This document shows, piece after piece, positions 13,260-24,624 of a stretch of DNA of 64,000 nucleotides. A program made the position numbers and the translations under genes. The first letter of the stretch is position 1. Every line of letters begins with the position of its first letter. The notes under the pieces are model-generated. The model did no database searches, had not been told where the DNA came from, and saw nothing but the letters and a program-made list of their open reading frames with translations. Source of the DNA: Rhytidiadelphus loreus. Lineage: Eukaryota > Streptophyta > Bryopsida > Hypnales > Hylocomiaceae. Location of the stretch: contig OX344761.1 of the NCBI GenBank assembly GCA_947034895.1, positions 84,891,447 through 84,955,446 on the forward strand, written 5' to 3'.

Positions 13260-14518
13260 CTGAGATAAAAAGCATAACAAGGGGAGGTCAGAGTTCAAGT
13301 CTTGCGGTCTGAGAATTTTAAATCCTTGGGTTAGTGTTTTGAGACGAGATTTTAGGGCTCAAGATCATGCAAGGTTGGATTTGGAAATAAATGACAAAAA
13401 TTGCACATGGATTTGATAACAATTGACAGAATTGCAGAGCTGAAATGGTGGTTTTATCGTTGTAAAGATGATGGTTCTCAAGTTTGCCATTGCAAAACTT
13501 AGTTTGAAAACACAAGCGATTCCCCTGGATGCTTATATCAAGACATACTAGTAGTACCAACATTCTGGACGAAATACATTTTCAACAAGACCTCTTTAAT
13601 ACCACATCTTAATTTCTCCCACAAAATTATATTTGATTAAAAACTCACTCTGTACCCTCGCTCTCGCATTCTTCACGTCACAAGATATTGCATACAAATG
13701 TAATAATGAGGAATTCGACAAGTATGAAAAAGGATTTTATACTACCTTCCTGCGTGCACAAATACTTCTTTAATGCCACTTTACATGTCACAATACTATA
13801 AAAGTCCACTGATAAGCACATGCATTTTGGGCGCTTCATCTGTAACATTTAAAAACGTCTGGGCTTACGTAAACGGAAAGGAAAATTGCTGAAGGAAGGA
13901 TCCAACAAAACCCTACCAGGTGCACAGAAAAGCAGGACTAGCAGAAACAAACGCACCTGAATTTGTCTGATATGTCGGCGAAGAACTTAAACTGAGACTC
14001 ACATCTTTGAAGCTGAATTCATACCCCTTCCCTCTTCAAAAACTCCAGATAGAGAATATACATAATTCCTGAATCCAAACCCACAAGCCCTGTCAGTACC
14101 GTGAACAATGAACCTCAGTAGCCATGATTCAATTCGTCACGCCCGATTCCTATACCGGAAAAAACAGGCATAGCCTGAATTCTGAACCCTTAAGGTACCA
14201 AGCATTCGTAATTTTTAAAACTCGAATACTCGTGTTGTGAAAAGCCACGAATTCAAATGGGGCCAAATTGGTTCGATCACCCAAATCAATCAAAAACATC
14301 GCGAACGTTCGTAGCAAATGATCCAAAATTGCACAGAAAGAAAGTTTCCAAATAACCTACTCCAAACCGCTGATCAAACATGAGACCCAATTGGGTTCCA
14401 AATACTGCAAATCGGATCTCCAGATACAAGAAAAATCCCCACTCGAAGGTCGAAAAATTTCGACATGTTTTTGAAAATCAGAGAAACCCAATTGAAGTTC
14501 AGTGAGTGGTATTCAAAC
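13260..14518 (-). other. Probable 5' UTR intron of the chlorophyllase gene
   Basis: The minus-strand acceptor at 13260 abuts the start codon. A minus-strand donor-like AAG/GTTTGA lies near 14519. The interval has no supported ORF and is AT-rich like the other introns here. The donor choice is a guess. Confidence 0.4.
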
Positions 14519-14951
14519 CTTTGTCCCCAATTTCAAGTGGGAATCCAAAGAGCTTCCATCCAAAGCTGCTCCAGGTTCAAAAATTGAGCAGCGCAGGTGG
14601 GATGCTTGCAACAGTAGTAAAACGAGAAGGGTTAGAAACTGGGGACAGACACAAACAGATTCCTCCTGGCTGTGAGGAGAATGAAGGGGTGGTGGGATTG
14701 ACCCGGAATTGCTTCGGGTGGTGCTCTGGGGTTGCATCGGAGGGTGTGAAATTGCACAGCGTTATGGGAGTTGTCGGTGGACGGCGATGCGAGAGGTGTT
14801 TCAAGGCATGGAGGCCATGGCAGAGTGTCATCCATATTTTTTCATCCACTATTTTCAGTTGGATTGGATGACGTCCTTGATGCTTTCTGGTAAGTCGGTG
14901 TCCTAAAACCCACTTAAGGTACTGTACAGAGACCAGGGATTTTTTTTTCAT
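14519..14951 (-). other. GC-richer segment, probable 5' leader exon of chlorophyllase
   Basis: Base composition rises here relative to both flanks, and overlapping ORFs are open in several frames on both strands without any recognisable domain. This pattern fits an untranslated first exon plus promoter for the minus-strand gene. An independent small gene on the + strand (14506-14871) cannot be excluded. Confidence 0.35.
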
Positions 14952-15821
14952 TTATTTTGGGCAGTGCAGAAAGCTTGGAGTGATGCAGTTGTTGACATCT
15001 ATGTAAATGGATGAAATGTGCAAAACGAGGATGAAATTTAAATTACAATCATCCCATATAGTGTACAATTATCCCAAAAGGAGCAATATTGTCTATAGAA
15101 TATGTAGCAAATTAACTATTTCATCCACTTAAACTCAAAGAATACATCACCTAATATTTCTTCAAAAAAAATTGTATTGCTTGTGAATGAAATATTGCTT
15201 AAAAAAACCCTACTAGTAAGCACACATTTCCAACATTGTACTTCAAACCAATGTTGAAAATCTGTAGATATAGGAAGCCCCAAATGTAAAGCTTTGCACA
15301 AATGAATGCAAAAAACGGTTATGGGTATACTATGTATTTGAACTTCACAAATATGTAGTATATTCATACATATTCAGAAAATTGTCATTTTTTTTAAAAA
15401 ATTCATGATTTTCAATTGCTAACTCTTGTCCCAAAAATCATTCATGTGTTGATTCCACCTCAAAGTATTGTAGAAGTGCTTAAAGGAACGGGAATAGATG
15501 CTTCTACCTTAGGTCCTATTCATCCCAAGAAGGACCCTAAGGATTTTAGTCATGAATTGACTAGTCCTATTACTAAGGTACTTTGCCAAAAATGATCTGA
15601 TTTGGGGACTAATAGGTGCAATCTTCATTTCTACAATGATCTAGAAAACGTGCTAGAAAATCATCCATTGGACACTTTTTGGCCTCAATGTCCTTACAAG
15701 GTTAAAGTGTTCAATGAGTGACTTTAAGGAAACTCTAAAAACAAAAAATGCACCAATTCATCTAGGAATCTCGCAATTTTTGGTTGCCTACATTGGTGAT
15801 AAGGGCCATGTCTTTCTAAAA
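14952..15821. other. AT-rich intergenic DNA
   Basis: No gene was seen. A run near 15480-15620 resembles decayed repeat sequence, with phrases such as GGACCCTAAGG and a partial copy of neighbouring transposon text. No boundaries could be set. Confidence 0.35.
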
Positions 15822-15825
15822 TCAA

Positions 15826-16694
15826 CCCCTGAAGTCCCAAGGCCTTTTTTCATAAAAACACTCAAAATTGTCATTTCTATTGCAAAGAGCAAAAAAGTTT
15901 AAAAGTTTTATTTTTTACATATTTAATGGTAGGATCTTGTACTAGACTAGTATAAGAATGTGTATAAGAAATTTTAGAAACTTTGAATGCATATATAGCA
16001 AAATATTTGTGTTTAAAGTAAAGAAAACAATTTATATGCATCTTGCTTGACTAGATTATAAAACTTTGAACCTTCTTAACTTAAAATGTTTGTGTTACAG
16101 ATGTTGAATTTATAATTTATTATGTTCGAGAATTGAGTTGAGAATTTAGGAAAAAAATTTTAAAACAAACTTTATTTTCATTCTTTACAAAATTGTTAAA
16201 TAAAAGTATGTACAAGATAGTATGAAAATCTAAATTGTTAAGCCGCTCTAAGATACAATAATCTCAATGGTGAGATTGTTCTAGCAAGTGAATTGAACCT
16301 TGTCAAATTTATTTTTCTTGAAAATTCTGAACATTGAGTTCAAAAACAAATCCAATATGGTTTCTTTTAATACACTCGATAATTTTCACATCAATAATCC
16401 AAATGGAATGAATCAATGATTTTCATGCAAGCACAAATATAATCTATGAAAAAAAAAACTATTATTTTAATATTTTGTGATTTCTTTTTTGGTCTAGCAA
16501 AGTACTTTTTGAGCTTAGGGTGGCATATCTTTTGCTTATCAGGCACCAATTGATATAAAAATTATATTCTCCAAAAGCTAATGTATTTTTTTATCTTCAA
16601 AAATAGTTCTAAAAAAACACGCCAAAAATTGAGATCATAAGAACTTGCCCAAACCTTGATGTATCCCCTAGAGGGACACTTGGGACTTTAGGGA
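15826..16694 (+). mobile_element. TTAA-flanked non-autonomous DNA transposon (family A), diverged full copy
   Basis: The left end reads CCCCTGAAGTCCCAAGG and the right end TTGGGACTTTAGGGA, an inverted pair. The flanks are TCAA (decayed) and TTAA. The 869-bp body aligns by eye with the 924-bp copy at 53524-54447: CACTCAAAATTGTCATTTC near the left end, GGTGAGATTGTTCTAGCAAG in the middle and AAAATTATATTC near the right end. There is no transposase ORF. TTAA target duplication with CCC-starting termini is the piggyBac pattern. Confidence 0.75.
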
Positions 16695-16698
16695 TTAA

Positions 16699-18040
16699 TT
16701 GTAGAATAATGAGGCCCATTACTAAGGTTGTGAGATTATCATAGTAGTGAAATTATTAGATTTCAGAAATTGAGAGTACACAAAGCTTCCAAAGTCCTCG
16801 CCAAAGTCCAGTGTTAAGGTAGTATGGTCTTAAAGTGACCATTTACAGGTTGTTTTTCCTTTTTCATAGGCTCCTGTACATTAAAATATTTTTAATTTAT
16901 TTTTCAGAGAAAGATAAATAGATGCGACATCTAATACAAGTGGTTTCATAATTTTCCGAGTAATATTGAATTAGTTATGATTTTTCAAAGTTTTCAGTCC
17001 TAGGCACCTTTGACAAAACGAGCACACATGTGGCGTATGAAGGGCGATGAGGAAACCAAGAATAAACATGGGAATTTATAATAAGTAATAACCAAAGGTT
17101 TTTAAAGTGACCATACTTGTATGCAATCGATTTTCAGATTTTGCATTCTCCAAATAAAGTAGTTGGCATGCTAACTTCTTATTTAAATATATAAATGCTC
17201 ACCTATCACTACATTTAAAAATCAACCCAACCACATACTTTAACCATCCACATTTAAACCTTAAAGTGATCTTTGACACACTTGAAGTTGTTCTCATTTT
17301 AAAATCAGCCCATTAAGAGCCTGTCAATTATCCATTTTAAGATTCTTCGTAGGTCCATTTAAGACCTAATTATAGGGGCGATTTGAAGAGGACAGGCGTT
17401 TTTTAGTAGACTACCTTAAGGGATGTGCAAAGAATGCTTTTAATACAGATTGTGACTGATCAAAATTTCTTCAAAAATAACATGTAATATATTGTTGAAT
17501 TGGACTTCAAATTCGAATGGTATAAGAGATACCACCAAATTCCATGAATTCAGGACACCCAAAGCCTTCAATATCTGTTGTTTACAGTGGTGTATAATAT
17601 GCCTCCAAATACCTAAAACTAATAACATAAGAAACCTCCGAAGTCTACTATTTAGGGTTTGAAACCCTCTCCATGAAATGAACTCTGGTTGGAAACTAAA
17701 GGACAATATGATGGGATTATTTATTCAAAGATGTCCAAGGTTTTCAGGCACTTCAGGGGTTGCTTTAGTTTTATAATATCTATTGAATTTAGGGGATTAA
17801 CATTTTAAATTTTAAAAAAATTGGGGGGAGGGACTTATGAAGAATGGAAAAACCTTTCCTTCTATTGTTGGAATTTTTTTATATTTAGTGAAAAATGTGT
17901 TTGCAAAAAAAAGTTCTATGTATTGTGAATTCTTATTACATCCTTGAATTGTAAGTTTTTTTTTACATGTATTTCTTTGAAGAATTTGATACCTATGAAA
18001 ATTGCTATGAAAATTGAAAGTGACATACTCAACATGATCT
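16699..18040. other. AT-rich intergenic DNA
   Basis: No coding exon or RNA gene was recognised. Short ORFs on the minus strand (17440-17706) have no recognisable domain and lie in low-complexity AT-rich sequence. Confidence 0.4.
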
Positions 18041-18130
18041 TGAGTACTCCCTACATCCTGAAATGATTGTCTATAGTTTCAAAAATAGATGTCTAGAAAT
18101 GATTGTCTACTATTTCAAATTTAGCTATAC
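18040..18130. mobile_element. Stowaway-like MITE end
   Basis: TACTCCCTACATCCTGAAAT starts here, close to the Stowaway (Tc1/mariner) terminus consensus CTCCCTCCGTCCCAAAAT preceded by TA. The opposite end was not found nearby, so this is a fragment. Confidence 0.45.
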
Positions 18131-18409
18131 AAAGACACAGTTTATGAAATAGTTAGTATCAATCCTTTTTTTTTTTACTTTTTGACATAGTGTCAAGATG
18201 GTGATCACTTAAAATTTAGTGAAGCATTATATTTCTACATTCATCCATCTTTTCGACCAAAAAACACTTTTCAATCATATTCAAACACTTTATCATCCAA
18301 ATTTGGCAATTTCATCCATATTTAAAATAGAAATGGAAATTTTTAAAACCAACTTTGGGTCTCTTTTGGGGACTCCTTCAACGCAAAATAAACCAATAAA
18401 TTGTTAGTA

Positions 18410-20110
18410 AAAGGAAAGCTTCGCTGTTCGGGGAAGTAAGGCTCCAATTCTAAGCTAAGAAGAAAACCAAGTGAGACTAGGAAATTTGATCCAAGGACGA
18501 AGCTTCACCGTTCGGGGGGGTTAGGCCCGAATTTTGGTCAATGTCTACTAGTAGATTAGTATTAAAACGTGAAGTTTGGTTCCCACCCAAATCACTCAAA
18601 AATGACACACACACACACACACGAGGACCACGAATTCCAACGTCTAGGCTTCAGGGGGAATTTGCAACTACCCAAAGTGTGCAATTCCTCTCCAAAAAAG
18701 CTTGTTAGTAGACCACAAATAATTAGTTTAAAGCAAGTTCCAAGGGATTCTAGCTAATGGCATCTCCAAAATTCGGCTAGAATATCCTTGGAGTTAGTAT
18801 AAAAGAAAAAATTCAATAAAACGTCACCTAACTCAAGGTTGGTGCAACAATTGCTTCAAGTTATTAAAATAAGGAAAAAACTTAGGACAAAGGGACCCCC
18901 ATGTCCTTTGTGGTGAGCACAAAACACAATGAAATCTCAAATTGCAATAAAAGAATAAAGAATTTTGGCAAATACCAAACTTCTTTGACAACGTGGTTGC
19001 ATATGGCGCCGAAAACAAAATGAAAAATGGTTCGAAATGAAAACAAAGGATTCTTGGTCTCGAACAACCAAGGAAATAAATGAAGAAAAGGGATGCAAAG
19101 GGAGTTGGTGGGAAGCCTTTTATACGTTTCTAAGGCCTCTCACTACCTCCATTTATTCTAAACTACCTAAGTAGCTAAAAAATCAAAAACTACTTATTAC
19201 TATGCCAATTTCTATCCTACTGCTGGTCATGCTCATAACTTTTGAAAGAAAACTCCGAATGAGAAACAAACTGCGCCATTGGCTCCAGAAGACCCAAATT
19301 AGCTTAGAAACCCCAACTTCCCAGCCAACCTAGTGGAAAAGTGAAAAATCTAACTTTTGGAGTTAATGGTTTTTGATAATTTTGACTAGCCATGCCAGAT
19401 TTGTTCAAAAGGTTTGAGAATGTAAGTAAAGAATCCAAGATGTCTTAATTTGGCTTTTGTATGCTCTTGATTTGTTGGGCATCTTGCGGAATGTTTTGAA
19501 ATTCCGTTAAAACTTGTATGCACCACTAGTTCGGGTAGTTATCAATGTCAGAATGTCACAAAACTTGATTAAGCGCTTATTTATGCTAAAATACACTACC
19601 CTTATTTTTAGTGGAATTTTTCCACTACCAGAGGAATTTATATGATTTTTTCCCACCTTGATAAAAGTAGTTGACTTTCCACGGAGTCATGTTGTGTAAT
19701 TTGAAAAATTACCAAACTTTTTGGGTGGCATCTACCAAGTCCCAAATCCTTTCGTGCTAAGTTTCAAGTCCAACTTGTACTCTATAGTGGAGAAACAAAT
19801 TCATCTCTCCTAATTTTAATTCCTCCGAGGAGGAATCATTCCCGTATTAGGGAATTTGGGCAAACTGATTCCACCAATATCTTCCAATCATGTCTCTCTT
19901 GTTGTGAATAGTTGCCGCAAATTAACCATGTCTTTAACATGGTGATTTGCTAACGGAATGTTAACTGGCCGATATTCCGACAAACCTTTAATCGGGTTCC
20001 AATTCACCATTTTAGCCTTGAATTTGGACACTTGAAGGTATTTTAAGCATTTCCATGCTTTTCACTAAACCACATTGTTCCGATAGGGACCTCTACCAAC
20101 TACAGTGCTT
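18410..20110. other. Low-copy region, possibly a decayed retroelement terminus
   Basis: Composition is less AT-rich than the surroundings. A segment with GCTTCGCTGTTCGGGG near 18420 recurs diverged as GCTTCACCGTTCGGGG near 18500. A short CA microsatellite lies at 18605-18622. The text around 19080-19200 resembles LTR-type regulatory sequence, but I found no paired LTR, primer-binding site or pol ORF, so the class is uncertain. Confidence 0.3.
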
Positions 20111-20419
20111 TAGGTATTTTTTGTAATAATTACTATAAAAATAAGCAAGAAGCAAAAAAATTTAAATCCTGAGACCCAAGTGCCATTTACGGGGTTCTCA
20201 TACAAACATACGAACTAGAATTTATGGGGTGTAGGCCAAAGGTGCAAGAATGAAGGATAAAGGAGATCACCCTTTCCCAATCAGCCTCACATTCTTGTAG
20301 CTTAGACTGCTTCATTTTTTATCAGTTAAATTGGAGGTGACAACTCACATACTGTAGGATCCACGGGAGAAACAAAAATGTGTGGGAGGTGTACATAAAG
20401 AGCATACAATGATCACAAC

Positions 20420-20620
20420 ATGTACATTGATAGCCGTACATCAATTTTTTAACCATCCTATGGTTGGAAATAGATTTGCTTACATATTGAGAATGGGACA
20501 AATAGAATCTTCACAAAAATACTTCATGGAAATTTTGTTTTTGAGGAAAAAAATTTAGAAAATTGTAGAATCCTACTATTAAAGTGTATTTTTCTACACG
20601 GGGAATTTTTTTTTTGAACT
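20420..20620. repeat. Dispersed repeat, inverse copy of 8640-8810
   Basis: CCTATGGTTGGAAAT and GAGAATGGGACAAAT are the reverse-complement counterparts of sequence near 8700-8770. This is a dispersed family without visible coding capacity. Confidence 0.55.
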
Positions 20621-20829
20621 TCCCCCAAGCTGCAAATAGTCTAAATTGCTTAAATGATTGGAAATAGGTGATCAACCGTAGCAGGCAAAGTTCAACTTTA
20701 GTGAGGTTGGATGCATTTTCAATCAAGCTAGTGCATGTGGACTTGGCTGCCCTTAAACGCCGCATCAAATCGGAATCTTGAATCCAGTTGGGTCTGTGGG
20801 TATGACTCATCTCCAATTGGTCATTCATT

Positions 20830-21130
20830 AAGGGCTAGTTTATACTTGGAGCCGGATTTAAGGCTAGCCAAAACTCTCCAAGTTTGAACCAATAAGATCA
20901 CTCAATTTCTCAAAACCTGTCCCAAAAGCTTTATACTAGGGCCGGATTGATACCACTACTCATCCTATGTGTCGCTTTAGGTGGCATAGTTTTGGCACCA
21001 ACCATTCGGCCCCAAAGGAGAGGTTTTTGGTGGTCTAATTTCCCATCTAGGGCCAGATTGGGCTCCTCCGTTGGATTGTACAAATCTCCACCATCTACCA
21101 TGCAAAGACTTTTTTTTTCTTTTTTAGTAT
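20830..21130. other. Segment with GGGCCGGATT/GGGCCAGATT phrases
   Basis: The phrase GGGCCGGATT or a variant recurs at about 20940 and 21050 and again near 23142 (GGGCCGGAGT). This suggests fragments of one repeat interrupted by later insertions. No gene was recognised. Confidence 0.3.
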
Positions 21131-21194
21131 ATGTTTATTAATTGTGAGCTCAATCCCATTTGGTTGAGTCATGTTGTGGTACAAATGTTGTGAT

Positions 21195-21345
21195 ACAAGA
21201 TGTTAATAATTAATTTTATTGTTAATAATTGATTTTATTGTTAATAACTAGTTTTATTGTTAATATTTAATTTTATTGCTAATAACCAATGTTATTGTTA
21301 ATAATTAATTTTATTGCTAATAACCAATGTTATTAATATTAACCA
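21195..21345. repeat. About 21-bp AT-rich tandem repeat
   Basis: Repeated units of the form ATTGTTAATAATTAATTTT run through this stretch with small changes. It is a simple minisatellite of low complexity. Confidence 0.8.
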
Positions 21346-21703
21346 TTGCAATTGTAACAATAATGTCTTTGCAATTGTTTTAACATGAGATGTTAGTAAT
21401 TTTTTTTTTTGGTGTAGACACAAATTACATACTATGTTACAAACACTAATTTTAATAAATTACATGCTTAATAACTAAATTTCTTGTACAAACACAAATT
21501 TGTTAATGAAAGTCATTGTTGAAGTTATGTCAAAAAATTTGACATCTATAAGATAATGTGTATTTTTATGAATTTTGATGACAAATACTTGAAAAAAGAA
21601 TATGGTAAGGAAAGATTATGCTACTAGAAATAGCATGTATGGTAAAACTTGATTTACATTTATCATTGAATTCATTCAAGTTTTCATAATAAAAAAATTC
21701 ATG

Positions 21704-22644
21704 CACTAGAAGAAAAACACGTCCGGCACAACCAACTACTATGCAACTAGTGCCCTATGCAACTGTCATGCAACTAGTTTCCTCTCTATTTGCACCAAAT
21801 CTAATGTAGTTGTTTTGTGTCATTGTTTTACAACATTCATTCATTGTTTCAGTTGCAAAGTAGTCATTCTGTAGTTGCAAAAAAAGACTAGGAAACAACT
21901 AGTGTCCTATGCAACTATTATGCAATTGTAAAATGACCATAGTTGTTTCCTAGTTGTACGCTAGTTGTTTCTTAGTTGCACTCTAGTTGTTTCTTAATTG
22001 CTTTCAAAGTTCATTCCCATTCGTGTTATATCAATTGACCCATATCAATTGTAAAGAGTACCATTAGATTGAACATATAAGACTTGTAAGTTGTTATAGT
22101 CTTATGTAATGAATTATTTTGATAGAATTCTAAGATTTCTATAATTTGTGGGTTTCTACAATCTGTAGATTTTGTATATAAGAATTTAAAAAATAATTAA
22201 AATTCAAGAAATTTTATAATCTAGGAAATTGAATTTTGAAATCTAGGAATAAGGTAGATCTGAAATTTTGAAATCTAGGAAGAGGGTAGATTTGAAATCT
22301 AGAAATCTAGAAAAAGGTAGATTTGAAATTCAAAAATCTAAGAAAAAGGTAGTTCAGAAATTCTAAAATCTAGAAAGGAGGTAGATCTGAAAATTTGAAA
22401 TTTACAAATCATTGAGATTTATATTTTAAAATTTACAAATCTACAAGTTGCAAACAAGTTGCACACAAGGATGAAGTTCTTTGTATGGTGTCGGATGACA
22501 AAAAACCTTGCAACTAGACTGCAACTAATGCGACTTGTCCACTGCAACTACGGACTCTACATTGTCACCTAGTTGCAAACGTCCTATGCAACTACAAAAT
22601 GAGTTGCATACTGTAGTTGCAAAACCCCTCATTTTCTTCTAGTG
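21704..22644. mobile_element. Non-autonomous CACTA (EnSpm) element, 941 bp, TSD ATG
   Basis: The ends are CACTAGAAGAAAAACACG and CATTTTCTTCTAGTG, giving a 13-bp terminal inverted repeat. ATG lies immediately outside both ends, a perfect 3-bp target duplication. Both subterminal zones are packed with GCAACTA/TAGTTGC motifs in both orientations, as expected for transposase-binding sites. The centre (about 22210-22400) carries a roughly 40-bp imperfect repeat with GAAATCTAGAAA. No transposase is encoded. Confidence 0.9.
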
Positions 22645-22647
22645 ATG

Positions 22648-23262
22648 CTTTTCTTTAAAATAAACTAAGAATATAGATTTGAAAAATAGATAAAAAAAAC
22701 TAGATGTTTTCTTGAATTGTGTGTTTAATAAATGACAACTATTATGAGGCTACAAATCTTTTTTCAATGTCAACTCTAGTTTTAGTGTCAAGAAAAAAGA
22801 AAAAGGTTCAAAAGAAGTCAAAGAACTTCCTTTTTTCCAAATAGAAAAAATAGGAAGAGAGTGGAAAAGGTTAAAAAAAAGTAAGAAACTTTCTCTTCCA
22901 TTTTAAAATACGTAAAGTAGGAATAAAAAGGAAAAGTCTAAAAAATTCTAAAATCTTTTTTTTCTATATTTGAAATAAAATAAATAGAAAAAAAAGACTT
23001 TTTTTTTTTAAATAGAAAAATAATAAAAGAAAGGAAAAGATGCATGTCTTAGATTTTTTTAATTGAACATTCCAAAAATCCAAGAGCACATTAATAAAAA
23101 ATTCAGCCTTAGAATTGAACTTCAACACTTTACATTACATAGGGCCGGAGTGATGAATTGGAATTCAACCCTAAGAATTTTTTTACAAGAAAGCTTGCAT
23201 GAATGAGTTTGAAATTAGTGTTTAGAAGGTCCTGAGATAATAAAAAATTAAATTTTTTTCAT
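22648..23262. other. AT-rich intergenic DNA
   Basis: Homopolymer-rich sequence with AAAAAGA-type runs. No gene was seen. Confidence 0.4.
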
Positions 23263-23295
23263 GCCAGACTCGCTCACAAATTACCTCATGCTTGT

Positions 23296-23484
23296 TCACG
23301 CTTTTAGTGCGGCTCTCACTTTACATCTCGGCCAACGCCCTAAACCTTGCTTTCTGCGTTGATTCTTCAAGAATGACAAGCTAATGCCCAACTTGGCTGC
23401 TTTATCCTTCAGTAGCAGATGCGAATCGGTTTCTAACTCTCTAATGGAAACTTGAAATCTTGTAGCCCTCGGTTTCTTGCCCAC
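23296..23484 (-). pseudogene. RWP-RK domain fragment, copy 1
   Basis: The minus-strand reading contains KDKAAKLGISLSFLKNQ followed by RRKQGLGRWPRCK. This fits the RWP-RK family pattern: an LGxSxxxLK helix, then an Arg-rich turn and GxxRWPxxK. RWP-RK proteins (NLP and RKD types) are plant DNA-binding regulators of nitrate response and of egg/gametophyte identity. Only about 60 residues are present, with no upstream GAF or PB1 region. The unit is tandemly duplicated and the next copy is broken, so this is most likely a pseudogene fragment. Its own motif is nonetheless intact. Confidence 0.6.
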
Positions 23485-23639
23485 AATGGAAGCCTTTCAT
23501 TACCCCTTCTGTTTTGGGGACACACTCACACCCTGACCATTGGAAGGCATGATGGCGTCGACCCCCTATTCCACCTTTACGACTGGGGTTGTCGAAATGC
23601 CAGACTCACTCACAAATTATCTCATGCTTGTTCACGCTT

Positions 23640-23830
23640 TTAGTGCGGCTCTCACTTTACGTCATGGCTAGTGCCCTAAGCCTTGTTCTCTGCGTTGATT
23701 CTTCAGGAATGACAAGCTGATGCCCAACTTGGCCACTTTCTCCTTCAGTAGCATATGCAAATCGGTTTCTAACTCTCCAATGGAGACTTGAAATCTCATA
23801 GCCCTCGGTTTCTTGCCCACAATGGAAGCC
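23640..23830 (-). pseudogene. RWP-RK domain fragment, copy 2 (stop codon in motif)
   Basis: This minus-strand segment is equivalent to copy 1 and still reads KVAKLGISLSFLKNQ. In that frame the RWP motif itself is lost: the sequence becomes GLGH followed by a stop codon near 23664. An overlapping ORF in another frame (23657-24133) is therefore not a natural protein. Confidence 0.6.
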
Positions 23831-23989
23831 TTTCGTTACCCCTTCTATTTTGGGGACGCACTCACACCCTAACCACTGGAAGGCATAATGGCATTGACCC
23901 CCTACTCCACCTTGACGACCGGGGTTGTTGAAATGGCGGCGGAGATAGGTGGTTTGCTTGTCATAGGTAGGTTTCCAATTATTATTACC

Positions 23990-24190
23990 AAGATGATACC
24001 AAATTGGAGAAGTAAATAAGCTCATGTCCGTACATGAGCTTGTTTGCGCTTCATTTTTCATTGCACAACATAGCCAACGCTGCAAACCTTTCTCTTTGTA
24101 ACGATTCATCAAAAATGTCATGCTAACTACCAATTTGACCTACTTCTTTGCAATAATTCTTCAAGAATGTCATACTTACTCCCAATTTGA
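23990..24190 (-). pseudogene. RWP-RK domain fragment, copy 3 (3' part, left of the 3.4-kb insertion)
   Basis: On the minus strand a reading SMTFLMNRYKEKGLQRW resembles the RWP-RK recognition helix. Just upstream, a partial duplicate SMTFLKNYCKE lies in a different frame. This piece and the fragment at 27614 face each other across the 3413-bp element, so they appear to be two parts of one ancestral copy split by it. Confidence 0.5.
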
Positions 24191-24510
24191 CATTCTGTCG
24201 GAATCCATAATAGCTTAGTACGGACCTTAATAGACTAAGAAAAATTAAAATAGATAAAAATTGAAAAAAATTAGTTTAGGCATAGACTAGCGGAAACAAA
24301 TAAATACTTAGAATTAGTTTAGACTTCGTTCCGGAACCAGTACGGAAGCATGACGGAACTTGACATCCGGGTGGACGGATTCAGGAGCCGGAACACAGGA
24401 ACCCGGAACGCAGGCATTAAATTCAGTAGCTTGCGGCGGTAGACTAGGGATACGTTACGGCGTTCCGTAGCCTGCGTTCCCGTTACAGTGAACGTTGGGC
24501 GCAGGATTTC

Positions 24511-24518
24511 TATATAAA
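24511..24518 (+). promoter_or_regulatory. TATA box of the 3.4-kb element's ORF
   Basis: TATATAAA lies 107 bases before the ATG at 24625, in the 430-bp left noncoding region of the element. This is a typical plant core promoter position for a leader of about 75 bases. Confidence 0.5.
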
Positions 24519-24624
24519 CCGAGTTCCTCCTCATTTCTCGCCCTCTTTCAGTTGCTCCGCATCTGGCTGATAGTGAGAGAAAGTGTGGTGAGTTAGGGTT
24601 ACCGCGATAGGAGAGGTGAGACGG

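Larger units (their letters stand above)
23263..23934. repeat. Two tandem 336-bp copies carrying RWP-RK fragments
   Basis: The block starting GCCAGACTCGCTCACAAATT at 23263 repeats from 23599 as GCCAGACTCACTCACAAATT, giving a 336-base period. Identity is high but not perfect. Each unit encodes, on the minus strand, the same RWP-RK-like peptide. Confidence 0.85.

Noticed and set aside
14577..14951. Independent minus-strand gene upstream of chlorophyllase
   Set aside because: No domain, several overlapping frames open, and a better fit to an untranslated leader of the chlorophyllase gene.
23657..24133. 158-codon minus-strand ORF
   Set aside because: It crosses the tandem RWP-RK unit in a frame different from the RWP-RK reading in copy 2, so it is a composite artefact of duplicated pseudogene DNA.
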